Source: Sphingomonas citri (GTDB lineage Bacteria; Pseudomonadota; Alphaproteobacteria; Sphingomonadales; Sphingomonadaceae). Taken from it: a DNA stretch of 64,000 nucleotides. The position numbers and the translations under genes were made by a program. Within the stretch, counting starts at the first letter, position 1; each line of letters begins with the position of its first letter. Below, piece by piece: positions 50,560 through 59,511 of the stretch. Location: assembly GCF_019429485.1 (NCBI RefSeq), contig NZ_JAHXZN010000009.1:62001-126000 (forward strand), given 5' to 3'. The notes below the pieces were generated by a model that worked only from the letters and a program-made list of their open reading frames with translations, was not told the DNA's origin and searched no databases.

Positions 50560-53433
50560 ATGGTCGAGGTCTTCACGATTGGTGGCGGCGAATACATCGT
50601 CAACACGTTCAACGCGGTTGCCGCGTGGACAGGCGGAGGCGGCTACCGCGCGCTCCTGCGCGTGGTGATGATCCTCGGCCTGATCTACACGCTCCTGTCC
50701 GTCGCGTTCACGATGAACTTTCGCGTCTGGATGAACTGGTTCCTCGGCTCGACGCTGATCTATTCCTGCCTGATGGTGCCGACCGTCAGTGTGAAGGTCA
50801 CCGACCGGATCAACCCGTCGCTTGCGCCCGCGACGATCGCCAACGTTCCTCTCGGGCTCGGCGTGATGGCGAGCTTCACCAGCCAGGTCGGCGACTGGCT
50901 GACGCGGACGGCCGAGACCGTCTTCACGATGCCGAGCCAGCTCAACTACTCGACCAACGGCATGGTCTACGGCGCACGCCTGTTCGACGCGACGCGCAAT
51001 TTCGAGATCCGCGACGCCGAGTTTGCCACCAACCTCTCTGCTCACTTTAAGAACTGCGTCTTTGGCGACATCATGCTCGGGCAGAAGTCGATGACCGACC
51101 TCGCCAACGCCAAGGATCTCTGGAACGCGATGGGGCCGGGTTCGGTCGCGCGATCGCAGCCGTGGACCAGCCGCGCCGGCGTTGCGGTCACGACCGACAT
51201 CATCACCTGCAACAACGCCTATAACCTGCTGTCTGAGCAGTGGACGCCGATGATCGCAGCGCACACTCCGCTCTGGTCGAAGCAGGCCTACCCGAAGCTG
51301 TCGACGGCCGTCGCCTCGGCCAAGCTCCGCGAGGACGTGCCCATCGTCAATCAGGCCTTCACCGCAGCCAGCCCTAACTTCGAAGCGGTGATGCGCCAGA
51401 ACACGGCGATCAACGCCTTCATGCAGGCGCGTGACGGTATGGCGGGCGGCCCGGGTGCAGCATCGATCGACACCTTCGCCACCACGCATGCGGACATCCA
51501 GGCGCGCAACACGTACAACTCGATTGCGCAGCAGGCGATGAGCTGGGTGCCGATCCTCAACATCGTGCTGACCGTGGTGTTTTACGCCATGTTCCCGGTC
51601 ATCTTCCCGCTGTTCCTGATGCCTCAGACCGGCGTCGGCGCGCTCAAAGGCTACCTGACCGGCTTCTTCTATCTCGCGTCCTGGGGACCGCTCTACGTCA
51701 TCCTCCACATGATCTGCATGACCCGGGCGACGATCGCGGCGAAGGGCGTGGCTGAGGGCGGCATGTCGCTCGGGACCTATGCCGGGATCGGAGCCGTCAA
51801 CGCCGAGACGGCGACGATCGCGGGCTTCATGCTGATGAGCGTACCGTTCCTCGCTGCGGGTCTCGCCAAGGGGGCAATGAGCATCTCGGGTCAGGCGACC
51901 TCGATCCTCAGCCCGGCGCAGAACGCCGCGGAAGCTGCTGCAGCCGAGCAGACGACCGGCAACTACTCGTACGGGAACACGAGCTTCGCTAACTCGACCT
52001 CGAACATGCGCCAGAGCAGCCAATGGTCTGACGCGCCGACGTTCTCGTCTGGATCATTCGGCTCGACCTATAGGTTCGATAACGGCGCCACGGCGAGCAG
52101 CTACGGCAATGGCTTTGCGGTCACCGACACGACCGGTGCGATGTCGCGGCTCTCGGTCACGCCGACCCTTTCGACTGGGTATGTCTCAGAGATGCGGCAG
52201 GCCGCGAGCATGCTGGAGCGCGAGGCTCGGAGCGAAGAGGCTGCAGCTGCCCGGATCCTCAGCACCACTCATACCGACCGGAGCGCGCAAGGTACGTCGA
52301 TTGACGTCACGAAAGCCACCGAGAACGGATCGGGTATCCAGACGAATATCGGCAACGATCGCTTCGTCCGGAACGGTGGCTCGACCTTTGATACCTTGGA
52401 GAACCGTGGCTCGGTCAACAACTCCGCACGTGTCACGAACACCAACGGCCGCGGAGCTGAGGTCATCGATTCAGTTTCGGGTGGTCTTAGCGTCGGGCTT
52501 GGCGGCGGTGGGGCACCACGGTCGGGCAAACCTAACCCGGCAGATGCCGTTGGCCCGAACGGACCACAGCTTCCGCCCACGCCGGAGAAACCCACTCTCG
52601 GACAAAGGCTCACCGGTGCGCTGCCGCAAATCAAGGGAAGTAAGACCTGGACCGGGCAGCAGACTGACTCACTTCGTCGAAACCAAGACCAGACTCGTTC
52701 CGTCGAGGACGGTTCGTCGATTGGCGATGGCGCTCGCAATGAACAGTCTTATGGCGAGGCCCTAAACCAAAGCACCGGTAATTATACCAGATCTGGCACT
52801 TCCGTTCGTGCTGCGACTTCACAAACGTCGAGCGTTAGCACTGAGGACGCACGCTCGCTGGCGTATTCACATGAATTGCGCGCCCGTCAGCTCCACGAAA
52901 AAGCGCAGCAGCTATCGAATGATGCAAGCTATGCAGAGACGCACGGCATGCAGATGAGCGAGAACATGAGCCAAGAGTTGGCCCAGTGGTACGCGAAGGA
53001 ACAAGCCGCAAAGCCTGCGTTGAATGCTCCTGGGCTTCACGAGACGGCGGTTAGCGATCAACAGCGGATCACTCGCGATCAGATGGTTTCCCGGTTCCTC
53101 GAGCATAAACGGCAGGACATCTACAACGGCGTGGCTCCTCGCTTGCACGAGCCGGACCTGGTCGACGTTCCGAAGGTCCCCGTCTCCAGCGCTGCTGACG
53201 TTGAGGCCCACTACCATCCGACCGGCCTCCGCAAAGTCCCAACCGTCGGTGGTCCTGGTGACGGGTCGGCCACCGTTGCCCAGATCGATACCCAAACGGC
53301 TGCGATCAAGGCAGATCAGGATGCCAAGCGGGTAATCCGAGCAGGCGCCGTTGAGGCTGGCTCGGCTGTAAGGGGTGAGGTCGATGAAGCCATGCGCAAG
53401 GGCTTCTTCACCGACCCGGAGCAGAGAAGGTGA
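50560..53433 (+). CDS. traG: TraG, mating-pair stabilisation/pilus assembly membrane protein, 957 aa
   Basis: N-terminal membrane half: LLRVVMILGLIYTLLSVAFT, FLGSTLIYSCLMVPTVSV, VPILNIVLTVVFYAMFPVIF and GFFYLASWGPLYVILHMICM. The long C-terminal periplasmic half (from about 460) is Ser/Gly-rich and less GC-rich, typical of TraG and fast-evolving. Last gene of the operon. TraD, TraI are not found after it. Confidence 0.93.
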   Translation: MVEVFTIGGGEYIVNTFNAVAAWTGGGGYRALLRVVMILGLIYTLLSVAFTMNFRVWMNWFLGSTLIYSCLMVPTVSVKVTDRINPSLAPATIANVPLGLGVMASFTSQVGDWLTRTAETVFTMPSQLNYSTNGMVYGARLFDATRNFEIRDAEFATNLSAHFKNCVFGDIMLGQKSMTDLANAKDLWNAMGPGSVARSQPWTSRAGVAVTTDIITCNNAYNLLSEQWTPMIAAHTPLWSKQAYPKLSTAVASAKLREDVPIVNQAFTAASPNFEAVMRQNTAINAFMQARDGMAGGPGAASIDTFATTHADIQARNTYNSIAQQAMSWVPILNIVLTVVFYAMFPVIFPLFLMPQTGVGALKGYLTGFFYLASWGPLYVILHMICMTRATIAAKGVAEGGMSLGTYAGIGAVNAETATIAGFMLMSVPFLAAGLAKGAMSISGQATSILSPAQNAAEAAAAEQTTGNYSYGNTSFANSTSNMRQSSQWSDAPTFSSGSFGSTYRFDNGATASSYGNGFAVTDTTGAMSRLSVTPTLSTGYVSEMRQAASMLEREARSEEAAAARILSTTHTDRSAQGTSIDVTKATENGSGIQTNIGNDRFVRNGGSTFDTLENRGSVNNSARVTNTNGRGAEVIDSVSGGLSVGLGGGGAPRSGKPNPADAVGPNGPQLPPTPEKPTLGQRLTGALPQIKGSKTWTGQQTDSLRRNQDQTRSVEDGSSIGDGARNEQSYGEALNQSTGNYTRSGTSVRAATSQTSSVSTEDARSLAYSHELRARQLHEKAQQLSNDASYAETHGMQMSENMSQELAQWYAKEQAAKPALNAPGLHETAVSDQQRITRDQMVSRFLEHKRQDIYNGVAPRLHEPDLVDVPKVPVSSAADVEAHYHPTGLRKVPTVGGPGDGSATVAQIDTQTAAIKADQDAKRVIRAGAVEAGSAVRGEVDEAMRKGFFTDPEQRR

Positions 53434-53435
53434 CC

Positions 53436-53642
53436 CTAGAGGAAATAAGCGCAGTAGATGAGGCCACCTGCAAGAAGGCCGTATGCGAGGAGATACCCGA
53501 TGGTGCCTCCTTGCGTCCAGCGGCCGCTCGCGTCGGACAATGGCTGCAAGGTCGGCGCGTCGTCGGCGTCATCAACCACCACGAGCGGGCCACCCGGCCT
53601 GTCCCGCGTCGCGTTGTATAGCGACAGATCAAATTCTGGCAT
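53436..53642 (-). CDS. small protein with C-terminal membrane segment, 68 aa
   Basis: MPEFDLSLYNATRDRPGG, then a C-terminal hydrophobic helix (GYLLAYGLLAGGLIYCAYFL). GGAGGTAG precedes the ATG. Ends 2 bp from the traG stop, convergent. Possibly a surface or entry-exclusion protein by location; unproven. Confidence 0.55.
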   Translation of the reverse strand: MPEFDLSLYNATRDRPGGPLVVVDDADDAPTLQPLSDASGRWTQGGTIGYLLAYGLLAGGLIYCAYFL

Positions 53643-53682
53643 GACGCTACCTCCGCGTGTAGGTTCGCATTGGAGCGAGGCA

Positions 53683-53997
53683 ATGGCAAGCATTTCTGCG
53701 CACCGCACCGATAACCACGAGCCGCTCGATCTACCCAGCAACCTGCTGTTTGGGTTCTCGTGGATGCTGGTGATGGCAGTCGGGTTAATGCCTATTGCTG
53801 AGGCCTGCTTGCATCGGGTTCCCTCAGTCACAGTCCCTGCGACCGCGGCATTTTTTATCGCCGTCGGAAGCGGCATTCTGCTGCGACGTCGCTATTCGTG
53901 GGTAGGAGTCGTTCTCCATATCTACGGTCAAATTGCAATCTGGTTATCTTTATTCGTGATGTCGCTCGCCGGGATTCTTGCCTCGCTAGGATCCTAA
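53683..53997 (+). CDS. membrane protein after the tra operon, 104 aa
   Basis: Three hydrophobic segments (about 24-40, 52-66 and 76-98; LLFGFSWMLVMAVGLMPIAE and IYGQIAIWLSLFVMSLAGIL). Placed where F plasmids have entry-exclusion genes such as traS. GGAGCGAGG before the ATG. No sequence match claimed. Confidence 0.6.
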   Translation: MASISAHRTDNHEPLDLPSNLLFGFSWMLVMAVGLMPIAEACLHRVPSVTVPATAAFFIAVGSGILLRRRYSWVGVVLHIYGQIAIWLSLFVMSLAGILASLGS

Positions 53998-54065
53998 TAA
54001 GACGTCTCGGCTAATGGGCTTAGCAGGCGGGGATCCTTTCTGGCTTCGCGCAACGTGGGGCAAAC

Positions 54066-54299
54066 TCAAAACACGGCAGCATCCGCTACGAATGTTCGCG
54101 CCACGAGCTCAGCCACCTGTTCCTCGGTGACGCCTGAGAGGCCCTCGAGTGTGCCAATCACCTCGACTTTAAGAAGGTTGTCGACCTCTTCACGCAAAGC
54201 GTCGGAGCTGTCACCGCGAGCGGCCCGGATCAGCTCGAGCATGACGTCGAGCGGGATCGTGATCGAGGTGCTCTCAAGCAAGGTCGGCAGGTCGGTCAA
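54066..54299 (-). CDS. hypothetical protein, 77 aa
   Basis: TTG start at 54299 supported by AAAGGAGA; no ATG with a site in this frame. Acidic helical protein (MTDLPTLLESTSITIPLDVM, SGVTEEQVAELVARTFVAD). It follows the 3' end of the interrupted ligase gene by 19 bp and would have been in its operon. Confidence 0.55.
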   Translation of the reverse strand: MTDLPTLLESTSITIPLDVMLELIRAARGDSSDALREEVDNLLKVEVIGTLEGLSGVTEEQVAELVARTFVADAAVF

Positions 54300-54531
54300 A
54301 GCGGTCTCCTTTGCGGCCTCAACGCGGCAGACCTGCCTTTCGGCGCACTCCGCACAGCTCCGTCACATCGACCAGCGAAGCATGACGTACCTTGTCGCTG
54401 CCCTTCAGGTGCCGGACCCGGACACGCATCTGCGGCTCGATCCAACGTGCTTTCTTCGATCTCGGCATCCCGGCAAGCTGAACCGCCCCGGGTTTGTCGG
54501 AGGCTCCAACTCCTGAGAAGGTGGAGCCTGT

Positions 54532-54858
54532 ATGAGCAAGACGACGAACAAGTTTGCGCCTGAGGTCCGCGAGCGAGCGGTACGGATGGTGCTGGATCAC
54601 GAGCGCGATCACCCATCGCGATGGGCAGCGGTAGTTTCCATTGCCGAGAAAATCGGCTGCGTTCCGCAGACGCTGCATGAGTGGGTAAAGAAGGCGGAGG
54701 TGAACAGCGGCAAGCGCGCTGGCGTTCCGACCGAGGTCGCTGACAAGATGAAGGCGCTGGAACGCGAAGTCCGCGAGCTGCGACAGGCCAACGAGATCCT
54801 GCGCAAGGCATCCGCATATTTTGCCCAGGCGGAGCTCGACCGCCCGTTCCGGCGATGA
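54532..54858 (+). CDS. IS3-family transposase OrfA, 108 aa
   Basis: Helix-turn-helix protein: FAPEVRERAVRMVLDHERD, AEKIGCVPQTLHEWVKKAE, and the C-terminal leucine-zipper ALEREVRELRQANEILRKA. Recognises the element ends. Stop overlaps the orfB start (ATGA). Confidence 0.93.
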   Translation: MSKTTNKFAPEVRERAVRMVLDHERDHPSRWAAVVSIAEKIGCVPQTLHEWVKKAEVNSGKRAGVPTEVADKMKALEREVRELRQANEILRKASAYFAQAELDRPFRR

Positions 54859-55760
54859 TCGCCTTCATCGACGATCACCGTAAAGCCTATGGGGTCGAGC
54901 CGATCTGCCGCGTCTTGCCGATCGCCCCATCGACGTATTTCGAGCGTGTCGCGCAGCGGCAGGATCCAATGCGCCTGTCGGCGCGGGCGCGGCGGGATCA
55001 GGTTCTCAAGCCCGAGGTGGCTCGCGTGTTCGCCGAGAACTTCGCGGTCTACGGCGTCCGCAAGGTCTGGCGGCAAATGATGCGCGAGGGCTTCCCGGTC
55101 GCCCGCTGCACCATCGAGCGACTGATGCGCGATATGGGTCTACAGGGCGTGATCCGGGGCAAGCCGGTTCGCACGACGATGAGCGACAAGGCAGCGCCTT
55201 GCCCGCTGGATCATGTCAACCGAAGTTTTTACGCGCCAGCGCCGAACATGCTGTGGGTGTCGGATTTCACCTACGTCGCAACCTGGGCGGGCTTCGTCTA
55301 CGTCGCCTTCGTCATAGACACCTACGCCAGGCGGATCGTGGGGTGGCGGGCGAGCAGAACGGCGCATGCCAGCTTCGTCCTCGATGCCCTGGAGCAGGCT
55401 CTCCATGATCGCCGGCCGGCCCATCGGGGCGGTCTCATCCATCACAGCGACCGGGGGTCGCAATACGTGTCCATCAAGTACACCGAGCGCCTCGCCGAAG
55501 CCGGGATCGAGCCATCGGTTGGCAGCGTCGGCGACAGCTACGACAACGCTTTGGCCGAGACGATCAATGGCCTCTACAAGGCCGAGGTGATTCACAGGCG
55601 TGGGCCGTGGCGCAGCTTCGAAGCCGTCGAATACGCCACGCTCGAATGGGTCGACTGGTTCAACCATCGCCGGCTGCTGGCGCCCATCGGCAACATCCCG
55701 CCTGCCGAAGCCGAAGAGCAATATTATGCTGCCGCGGACAACATCGATATGGCGGCATAA
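54855..55760 (+). CDS. IS3-family transposase OrfB (DDE integrase), 301 aa
   Basis: HTH-like N terminus, then the rve integrase domain with DDE residues in MLWVSDFTYVAT, GLIHHSDRGSQYVS and DNALAETINGLYKAE. ATG 54855 overlaps orfA. Full length for the family; active site intact, so the element may be active. Confidence 0.93.
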   Translation: MIAFIDDHRKAYGVEPICRVLPIAPSTYFERVAQRQDPMRLSARARRDQVLKPEVARVFAENFAVYGVRKVWRQMMREGFPVARCTIERLMRDMGLQGVIRGKPVRTTMSDKAAPCPLDHVNRSFYAPAPNMLWVSDFTYVATWAGFVYVAFVIDTYARRIVGWRASRTAHASFVLDALEQALHDRRPAHRGGLIHHSDRGSQYVSIKYTERLAEAGIEPSVGSVGDSYDNALAETINGLYKAEVIHRRGPWRSFEAVEYATLEWVDWFNHRRLLAPIGNIPPAEAEEQYYAAADNIDMAA

Positions 55761-56921
55761 CTCACAACCCAGCGCCTCCGGCAAACCCGGGGCGGTTCAA
55801 GCGGCCTATCTCGCCTCAGCTGCTCTGTCGCAGCGTAGAAGACCTCCCGGATCGGGGCTGCGAGCGTCACCGCGGCTCCGCCGGCGTATTCGAGCCCGCT
55901 GTCGGTCTCGCGAGCCAGGAGCGCGGACACCGGCTCGCCAGGTGTCACTTCCGTCCCTACGACCAGGAATTCCTCCTCGGTCCATGCCTTGATCTTGAGC
56001 CAGCTTTTGGTCCGTCCGCTCTGATAGCGGCTGCCGCGCTTTTTCGACACGATCCCTTCCAGCCCCATCCGATCGACGGCTGCGAAGAAGTCAGGGCCGC
56101 CCCCACGGACCTCCGCGCTGTAGTGGATCGGATTGCCCGGATCGAAGGCGCCGACGATCTCCTCGAGGCGCTCGCGACGCTGCTCCAGCCGGAGTGATCG
56201 GAGGTTCGTCCCGTCGGCATGGAGGCAATCGAAGGCCATGAAGACCAGACGCTCCGGGTTGCGGCCGATCGCCAAGCGGAGTGAGTTGAAGTCGCTCCGC
56301 CCGGCATCGTCTTGCACGATCATCTCGCCGTCGATGATCGCGCGCGAGCAGTGGAGCCGGCGAGCCGCCTCGATTACCGGCCGATACTGCGCAGTCCAAT
56401 CATGACCGTTTCTCGTGAACGCGCGCACGCCCGTCGCGTCGATCACAAGCTGTGTCCGGTAGCCATCGTACTTGATCTCGTGGCTCCACCCATCTCCGTC
56501 GGGAGCGACGTCGACCAACGTCGGGAGCATGGGCTCGACAAACGCCAGCGGCGGAGCTGTGGCAGTTGGTGGCAGGGGCTCATGCCCGGGCTCGTCATGG
56601 TGTAGGACGTCGCCGAGCCTGCGGCAGTCCACGTCCTGGCCGCACTCCGGACAGGTGATGAAGTGCATCGCGTCGACCGGAAGATCCGGCGCCGTGACGG
56701 GACAGGCGTTCAGCGCCTCCCGCGTCGAGGATCGAGCTCGCTTCACCGGGATGAATCGCCCGCGGCGCGGACTCGTTCCTTGAGCTGTCTCAGGTGGCTC
56801 AGGCGGCGTGTAAGGTGTTGTTTTTTCTCGCCCCACGGGAACGGGGCGGCGCGGGCGAGGTTCAGAGGGTGACCGTAGCCGACCCCATTAGCCGCGGTCC
56901 GATTGGCGCCTCGCTGCTCTT

Positions 56922-56938
56922 CCCCCCCCCCCCCCCCC
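56922..56938. repeat. 17-base homopolymer C run (G on the minus strand)
   Basis: Uninterrupted run of 17 C between the ligase gene and the 60-aa gene, in a 142-bp gap (56837-56978) without another gene. On the minus strand it is a G17 tract about 86-102 bp before the longer ligase start. Confidence 0.7.
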
Positions 56939-56978
56939 AGATCGGCGGGGCGCCACTCACCCCGCTGTCTCGAGAACC

Positions 56979-57161
56979 TTACTCCGCGAGCGCAGCCTTT
57001 TGCGCGCGGGAGCGCAGGAAGGCTTCGCCGCGCTCCGCCATGCGGTCCCACGTCGCGGCCGATTGCAGGTGACGCTCCTGAACGCGCGCCAGATCAGTGG
57101 CGGCAGCCGCGCGCCGCTCGACCTCGGCGCGTTGCCGGCAGAACTTCGGATCTTCGTTCAT
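56979..57161 (-). CDS. hypothetical protein, 60 aa
   Basis: Highly charged helical protein, MNEDPKFCRQRAEVERRAAA, GGGAGGAA 6 bp before the ATG. A Cys-Arg start of this kind recurs in small alphaproteobacterial proteins of unknown function. No membrane segment. Confidence 0.55.
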   Translation of the reverse strand: MNEDPKFCRQRAEVERRAAAATDLARVQERHLQSAATWDRMAERGEAFLRSRAQKAALAE

Positions 57162-57315
57162 GATCGTTCCTCCCGCGTCACAAACGCGAGCGTGCTATCT
57201 TGGATGCGACGGCAATCTCGTTTCGTCGCAGGAGGTTAGCCAGCTGGCGCGCCCGAGCCGACTGAACCCGACCAATCCTTTGATCGTTACGGGCACCAAC
57301 GATCAGGAGTGTAGC

Positions 57316-57516
57316 ATGGCTGACGATAAGACGAACCGCGGTGAGCAGGATCGTGCCCGGGTTTCCGGCAGCGAGCCGTATGAGGTTGAGTATTTCGCGT
57401 CCAAACATGGGCTGAGCCAGCAGCAGGCGCGTGAGCTGATCGCCTCGGTCGGGAACGATCGTGCCAAGCTCGACGCTGCTGCAGAGGGCATCAAAGGCGA
57501 GCGTGGGCAGGGCTGA
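57316..57516 (+). CDS. DUF3606 domain protein, 66 aa
   Basis: Small protein with the DUF3606 core EPYEVEYFASKHGLSQQQAR and ELIASVGNDRAKLDAAAEGI. Function unknown; common as small stress-associated genes in sphingomonads. AGGAG 7 bp before ATG 57316. Start of a plus-strand pair with the SDR gene 4 bp downstream. Confidence 0.78.
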   Translation: MADDKTNRGEQDRARVSGSEPYEVEYFASKHGLSQQQARELIASVGNDRAKLDAAAEGIKGERGQG

Positions 57517-57520
57517 CGCA

Positions 57521-58540
57521 ATGGCCGTGAGCCTCAAGCCGATCGCCGGCCAGATCATCGTCATCACCGGCGCGAGTAGCGGCAATGGGCTCGCAACCGC
57601 GCGGGAGGCGGTTCGCCGCGGCGCTGCGGTCGTTATTGCCGCCCGCAATGCGGAGGCGCTGGAGCGCGTTGCGGCCGACCTGAGGACCGCTGGAGGTCGG
57701 GTGGCTGTCGTCGCCGGCGACGTGGCCAACGAGGCCGATGTCGAGCGCATCGCGGACACCGCGATCGAGACCTTCGGCGGGTTCGACAGCTGGGTGAACA
57801 ACGCAGCGGCCGCGACCTACGGCACCGTGGAGCAGGTGCCGATCGCCGACCACCGCAGGGCGTTCGACGTGAACTACTTCGGCACCCTGCAGGGCAGTCT
57901 CGTCGCCGCGCGTCATCTACGCACCCGGGGAGGCGGCGCGATCATCAACGTTGGCTCCATCCTCGGCGATCGGGCCATCATCCAGCAGGGCCCCTACTCT
58001 GCGACCAAGCATGCCGTTCAGGCGCTGACCGATGCGCTTCGAATGGAGCTGGAGCGTGACCGCGCCGGCATCTCCGTTACTCTCATCAAGCCCGGCGCGA
58101 TCGACACGCCTTACCCCGAGCACGCGCGTAACTTCATGGACAAGGCACCGCGGCTGCCCCCGCCGCTCTACGATCCGTCGCTGGTCGCCGACGCCATCCT
58201 GTTCGCCTGCGCCAATCAGCGCCGCGAGCTGTATGTCGGAGGTGGTGGCGTCCTCTCCTCACTAGTGGGTCAGATCGCGCCGCGCCTGACCGACCTCGCC
58301 ATGGAAGTGATCGGCACTAGGATCCAGCAGAAGCCGAGCGACCCGGGTGACCCTGATCGCCGGGACAACCTCTACGAGGCACGGAGCGACGGCACGACGC
58401 ATGGCTCGCAGAAGGTGCATGCAAGGTCGACCAGCCTCATACTGGAGGCGCAGAAGCTTCCTTGGGCCGCCGGTGGATTGGTCGCGCTTGGCGTCGGCGC
58501 GATCGTGGGGCTGAGCCGGGCGGCAACGCCGAAGCGCTGA
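57521..58540 (+). CDS. short-chain dehydrogenase/reductase (SDR) with C-terminal membrane segment, 339 aa
   Basis: NAD(P) site ITGASSGNGLATARE (TGxxxGxG), VNNAAAATYG (NNAG-type) and catalytic YSATKHAVQ with preceding Ser in INVGSILGD. The last 60 residues add a hydrophobic segment (AAGGLVALGVGAIVGLSRAA) absent from ordinary SDRs, so it may be membrane tethered. Substrate unknown. 4 bp after the DUF3606 gene, likely co-transcribed. Confidence 0.88.
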   Translation: MAVSLKPIAGQIIVITGASSGNGLATAREAVRRGAAVVIAARNAEALERVAADLRTAGGRVAVVAGDVANEADVERIADTAIETFGGFDSWVNNAAAATYGTVEQVPIADHRRAFDVNYFGTLQGSLVAARHLRTRGGGAIINVGSILGDRAIIQQGPYSATKHAVQALTDALRMELERDRAGISVTLIKPGAIDTPYPEHARNFMDKAPRLPPPLYDPSLVADAILFACANQRRELYVGGGGVLSSLVGQIAPRLTDLAMEVIGTRIQQKPSDPGDPDRRDNLYEARSDGTTHGSQKVHARSTSLILEAQKLPWAAGGLVALGVGAIVGLSRAATPKR

Positions 58541-58662
58541 GTTTGCGAGCCTCGCACCTGTAAGGAAGACCGATCAGTCCGGTTCATTCGTCCAATGCGC
58601 ACAGCGGCGCGCCTGCTAGAGCGCGAGGGCGACCCGAAGGGCTTCATGAGGGGGCTCTTTCT

Positions 58663-58694
58663 GGGGGCGGCGCGAAGGCGCCGCCCCCTTTTTT
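58663..58694 (+). terminator. rho-independent terminator after the SDR gene
   Basis: GGGGGCGGCGC-GAAG-GCGCCGCCCCC (11-bp perfect stem, 4-nt loop) followed by six T. Strong classic terminator for the DUF3606-SDR transcript. Confidence 0.92.
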
Positions 58695-58705
58695 GCAGCT
58701 GGAGC

Positions 58706-58897
58706 CTACGGCTTCTTCTCGGCGGCCAACTCTTCGAGCATCTGGACCAGGGCGCGCGCACCGGCGAGCGCCTCCTCGGCGCGTCCGTGGACCTCGTCCA
58801 AATCCTCCACGTCGTGGCTCTGACGCATCGCCACGAGCTTGGCATAAGCCTGATCGAGCGCCGCCTGGGTCTCCTCGATCTCCTTGAAGGCATCCAT
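58706..58897 (-). CDS. hypothetical protein, 63 aa
   Basis: Acidic coiled-coil-like protein (MDAFKEIEETQAALDQAYAK, GARALVQMLEELAAEKK). GGGAGACGG precedes ATG 58897; an upstream GTG (58912) is less likely. Unknown function. Confidence 0.55.
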   Translation of the reverse strand: MDAFKEIEETQAALDQAYAKLVAMRQSHDVEDLDEVHGRAEEALAGARALVQMLEELAAEKKP

Positions 58898-58984
58898 CGG
58901 CCCGTCTCCCACGTAACTTCAGCAAGCGGGATTTCGCCGCGTTTGCAACGGGATCATGCCGAACCGGAGGCATCTCCCATGCCG

Positions 58985-59224
58985 TTACCGTCGCAGCGCA
59001 GGTATTGCCGAAAGAGAGGCATGCCCGCGCCTACCACAGCCGCGGCAGCGTAGCCGGATCATCTTCGCAGCAATCTCCCCGTCGCCTTTGAAGCGCTCGA
59101 GGATCCGCTCGGCAGGGAAATTGATGGTGCGGCCACACGCGCAGACGATCCGCATGTCAGCGCGATCGGCTGCCCACTCGCCAAGGGTTCGGTAGGAGGT
59201 GTCGTTCGTCGGCCGGCTGCTCAA
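58985..59224 (-). CDS. zinc-ribbon-like small protein, 79 aa
   Basis: TTG start overlaps the stop of the upstream gene (TTGA). Cys pairs in MRIVCACGRTINFP and LRCRGCGRRGH fit a zinc ribbon of four Cys. The middle is helical. The same strand as dnaE2 and coupled, so it may belong to the mutasome operon; function unknown. Confidence 0.6.
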   Translation of the reverse strand: MSSRPTNDTSYRTLGEWAADRADMRIVCACGRTINFPAERILERFKGDGEIAAKMIRLRCRGCGRRGHASLSAIPALRR

Positions 59225-59508
59225 AGCGGCGAAACGTCCTCGTACCGCCCCGCTTTCCGCAGCTGACGCACGATCCCGTTGAAGGCCGCGGTAACGCCCT
59301 GGGCGCGGCCGATCTCGTTCGTCTGCGAGGCGGCGTCCCAGTAGAGCTCGAGCGGCCAGCGCTCGGGGCAGTGCGGCAGCAGGCAGCGCAGCGCCAGACG
59401 CACCTCGATCCCGTCGACCGTTGTCTCCGAGCATTTCGCCACGCCGGCGTGCAGGATGTGCACCGACAGCGCAATCACAACGCGCTGGTGCCGAGGCAGC
59501 GTCGCCAC
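59221..59508 (-). CDS. hypothetical protein, 95 aa
   Basis: GTG start 59508, 3 bp after the dnaE2 stop, so coupled with it. Mostly strand-rich start (QRVVIALSVHILHAGVAKC) and a helical C terminus (GVTAAFNGIVRQLRKAGRY). Not recognised; co-expression with dnaE2 is the only clue. Confidence 0.6.
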   Translation of the reverse strand: MATLPRHQRVVIALSVHILHAGVAKCSETTVDGIEVRLALRCLLPHCPERWPLELYWDAASQTNEIGRAQGVTAAFNGIVRQLRKAGRYEDVSPL

Positions 59509-59511
59509 GGA

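Larger units (their letters stand above)
54479..55799 (+). mobile_element. IS3-family insertion sequence, 1321 bp
   Basis: Terminal inverted repeats of 26 bp, left 54479-54504 and right 55774-55799, begin TGAACCGCCCCGGGTTTG and differ at one position. A 3-bp direct repeat AGC (54476-54478 and 55800-55802) flanks it. It carries orfA and orfB; the ends and duplication are intact, so the insertion looks recent. Confidence 0.93.
54319..56836 (-). pseudogene. ATP-dependent DNA ligase (LigD/LigC type), split by the IS3-family element
   Basis: N-terminal part 55800-56836 has HEIKYDGYR (nucleophile Lys), ATGVRAFTRNGHDW, DGEMIVQDDAGR, EGIVSKKRGSRYQSGRTKSW and LKIK ligase motifs. The C-terminal OB part is at 54319-54478 (ARWIEPQMRVRV, RHASLVDVTEL). 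Removing 54479-55799 and one AGC copy joins ...LRRDRPL to AGMPRSKKARW in frame. Start unsure: GTG 56836 or ATG 56668, which begins with a CxxC-type MHFITCPECGQDVDC. As it stands the protein lacks its C-terminal domain, so it is probably inactive. Confidence 0.88.
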
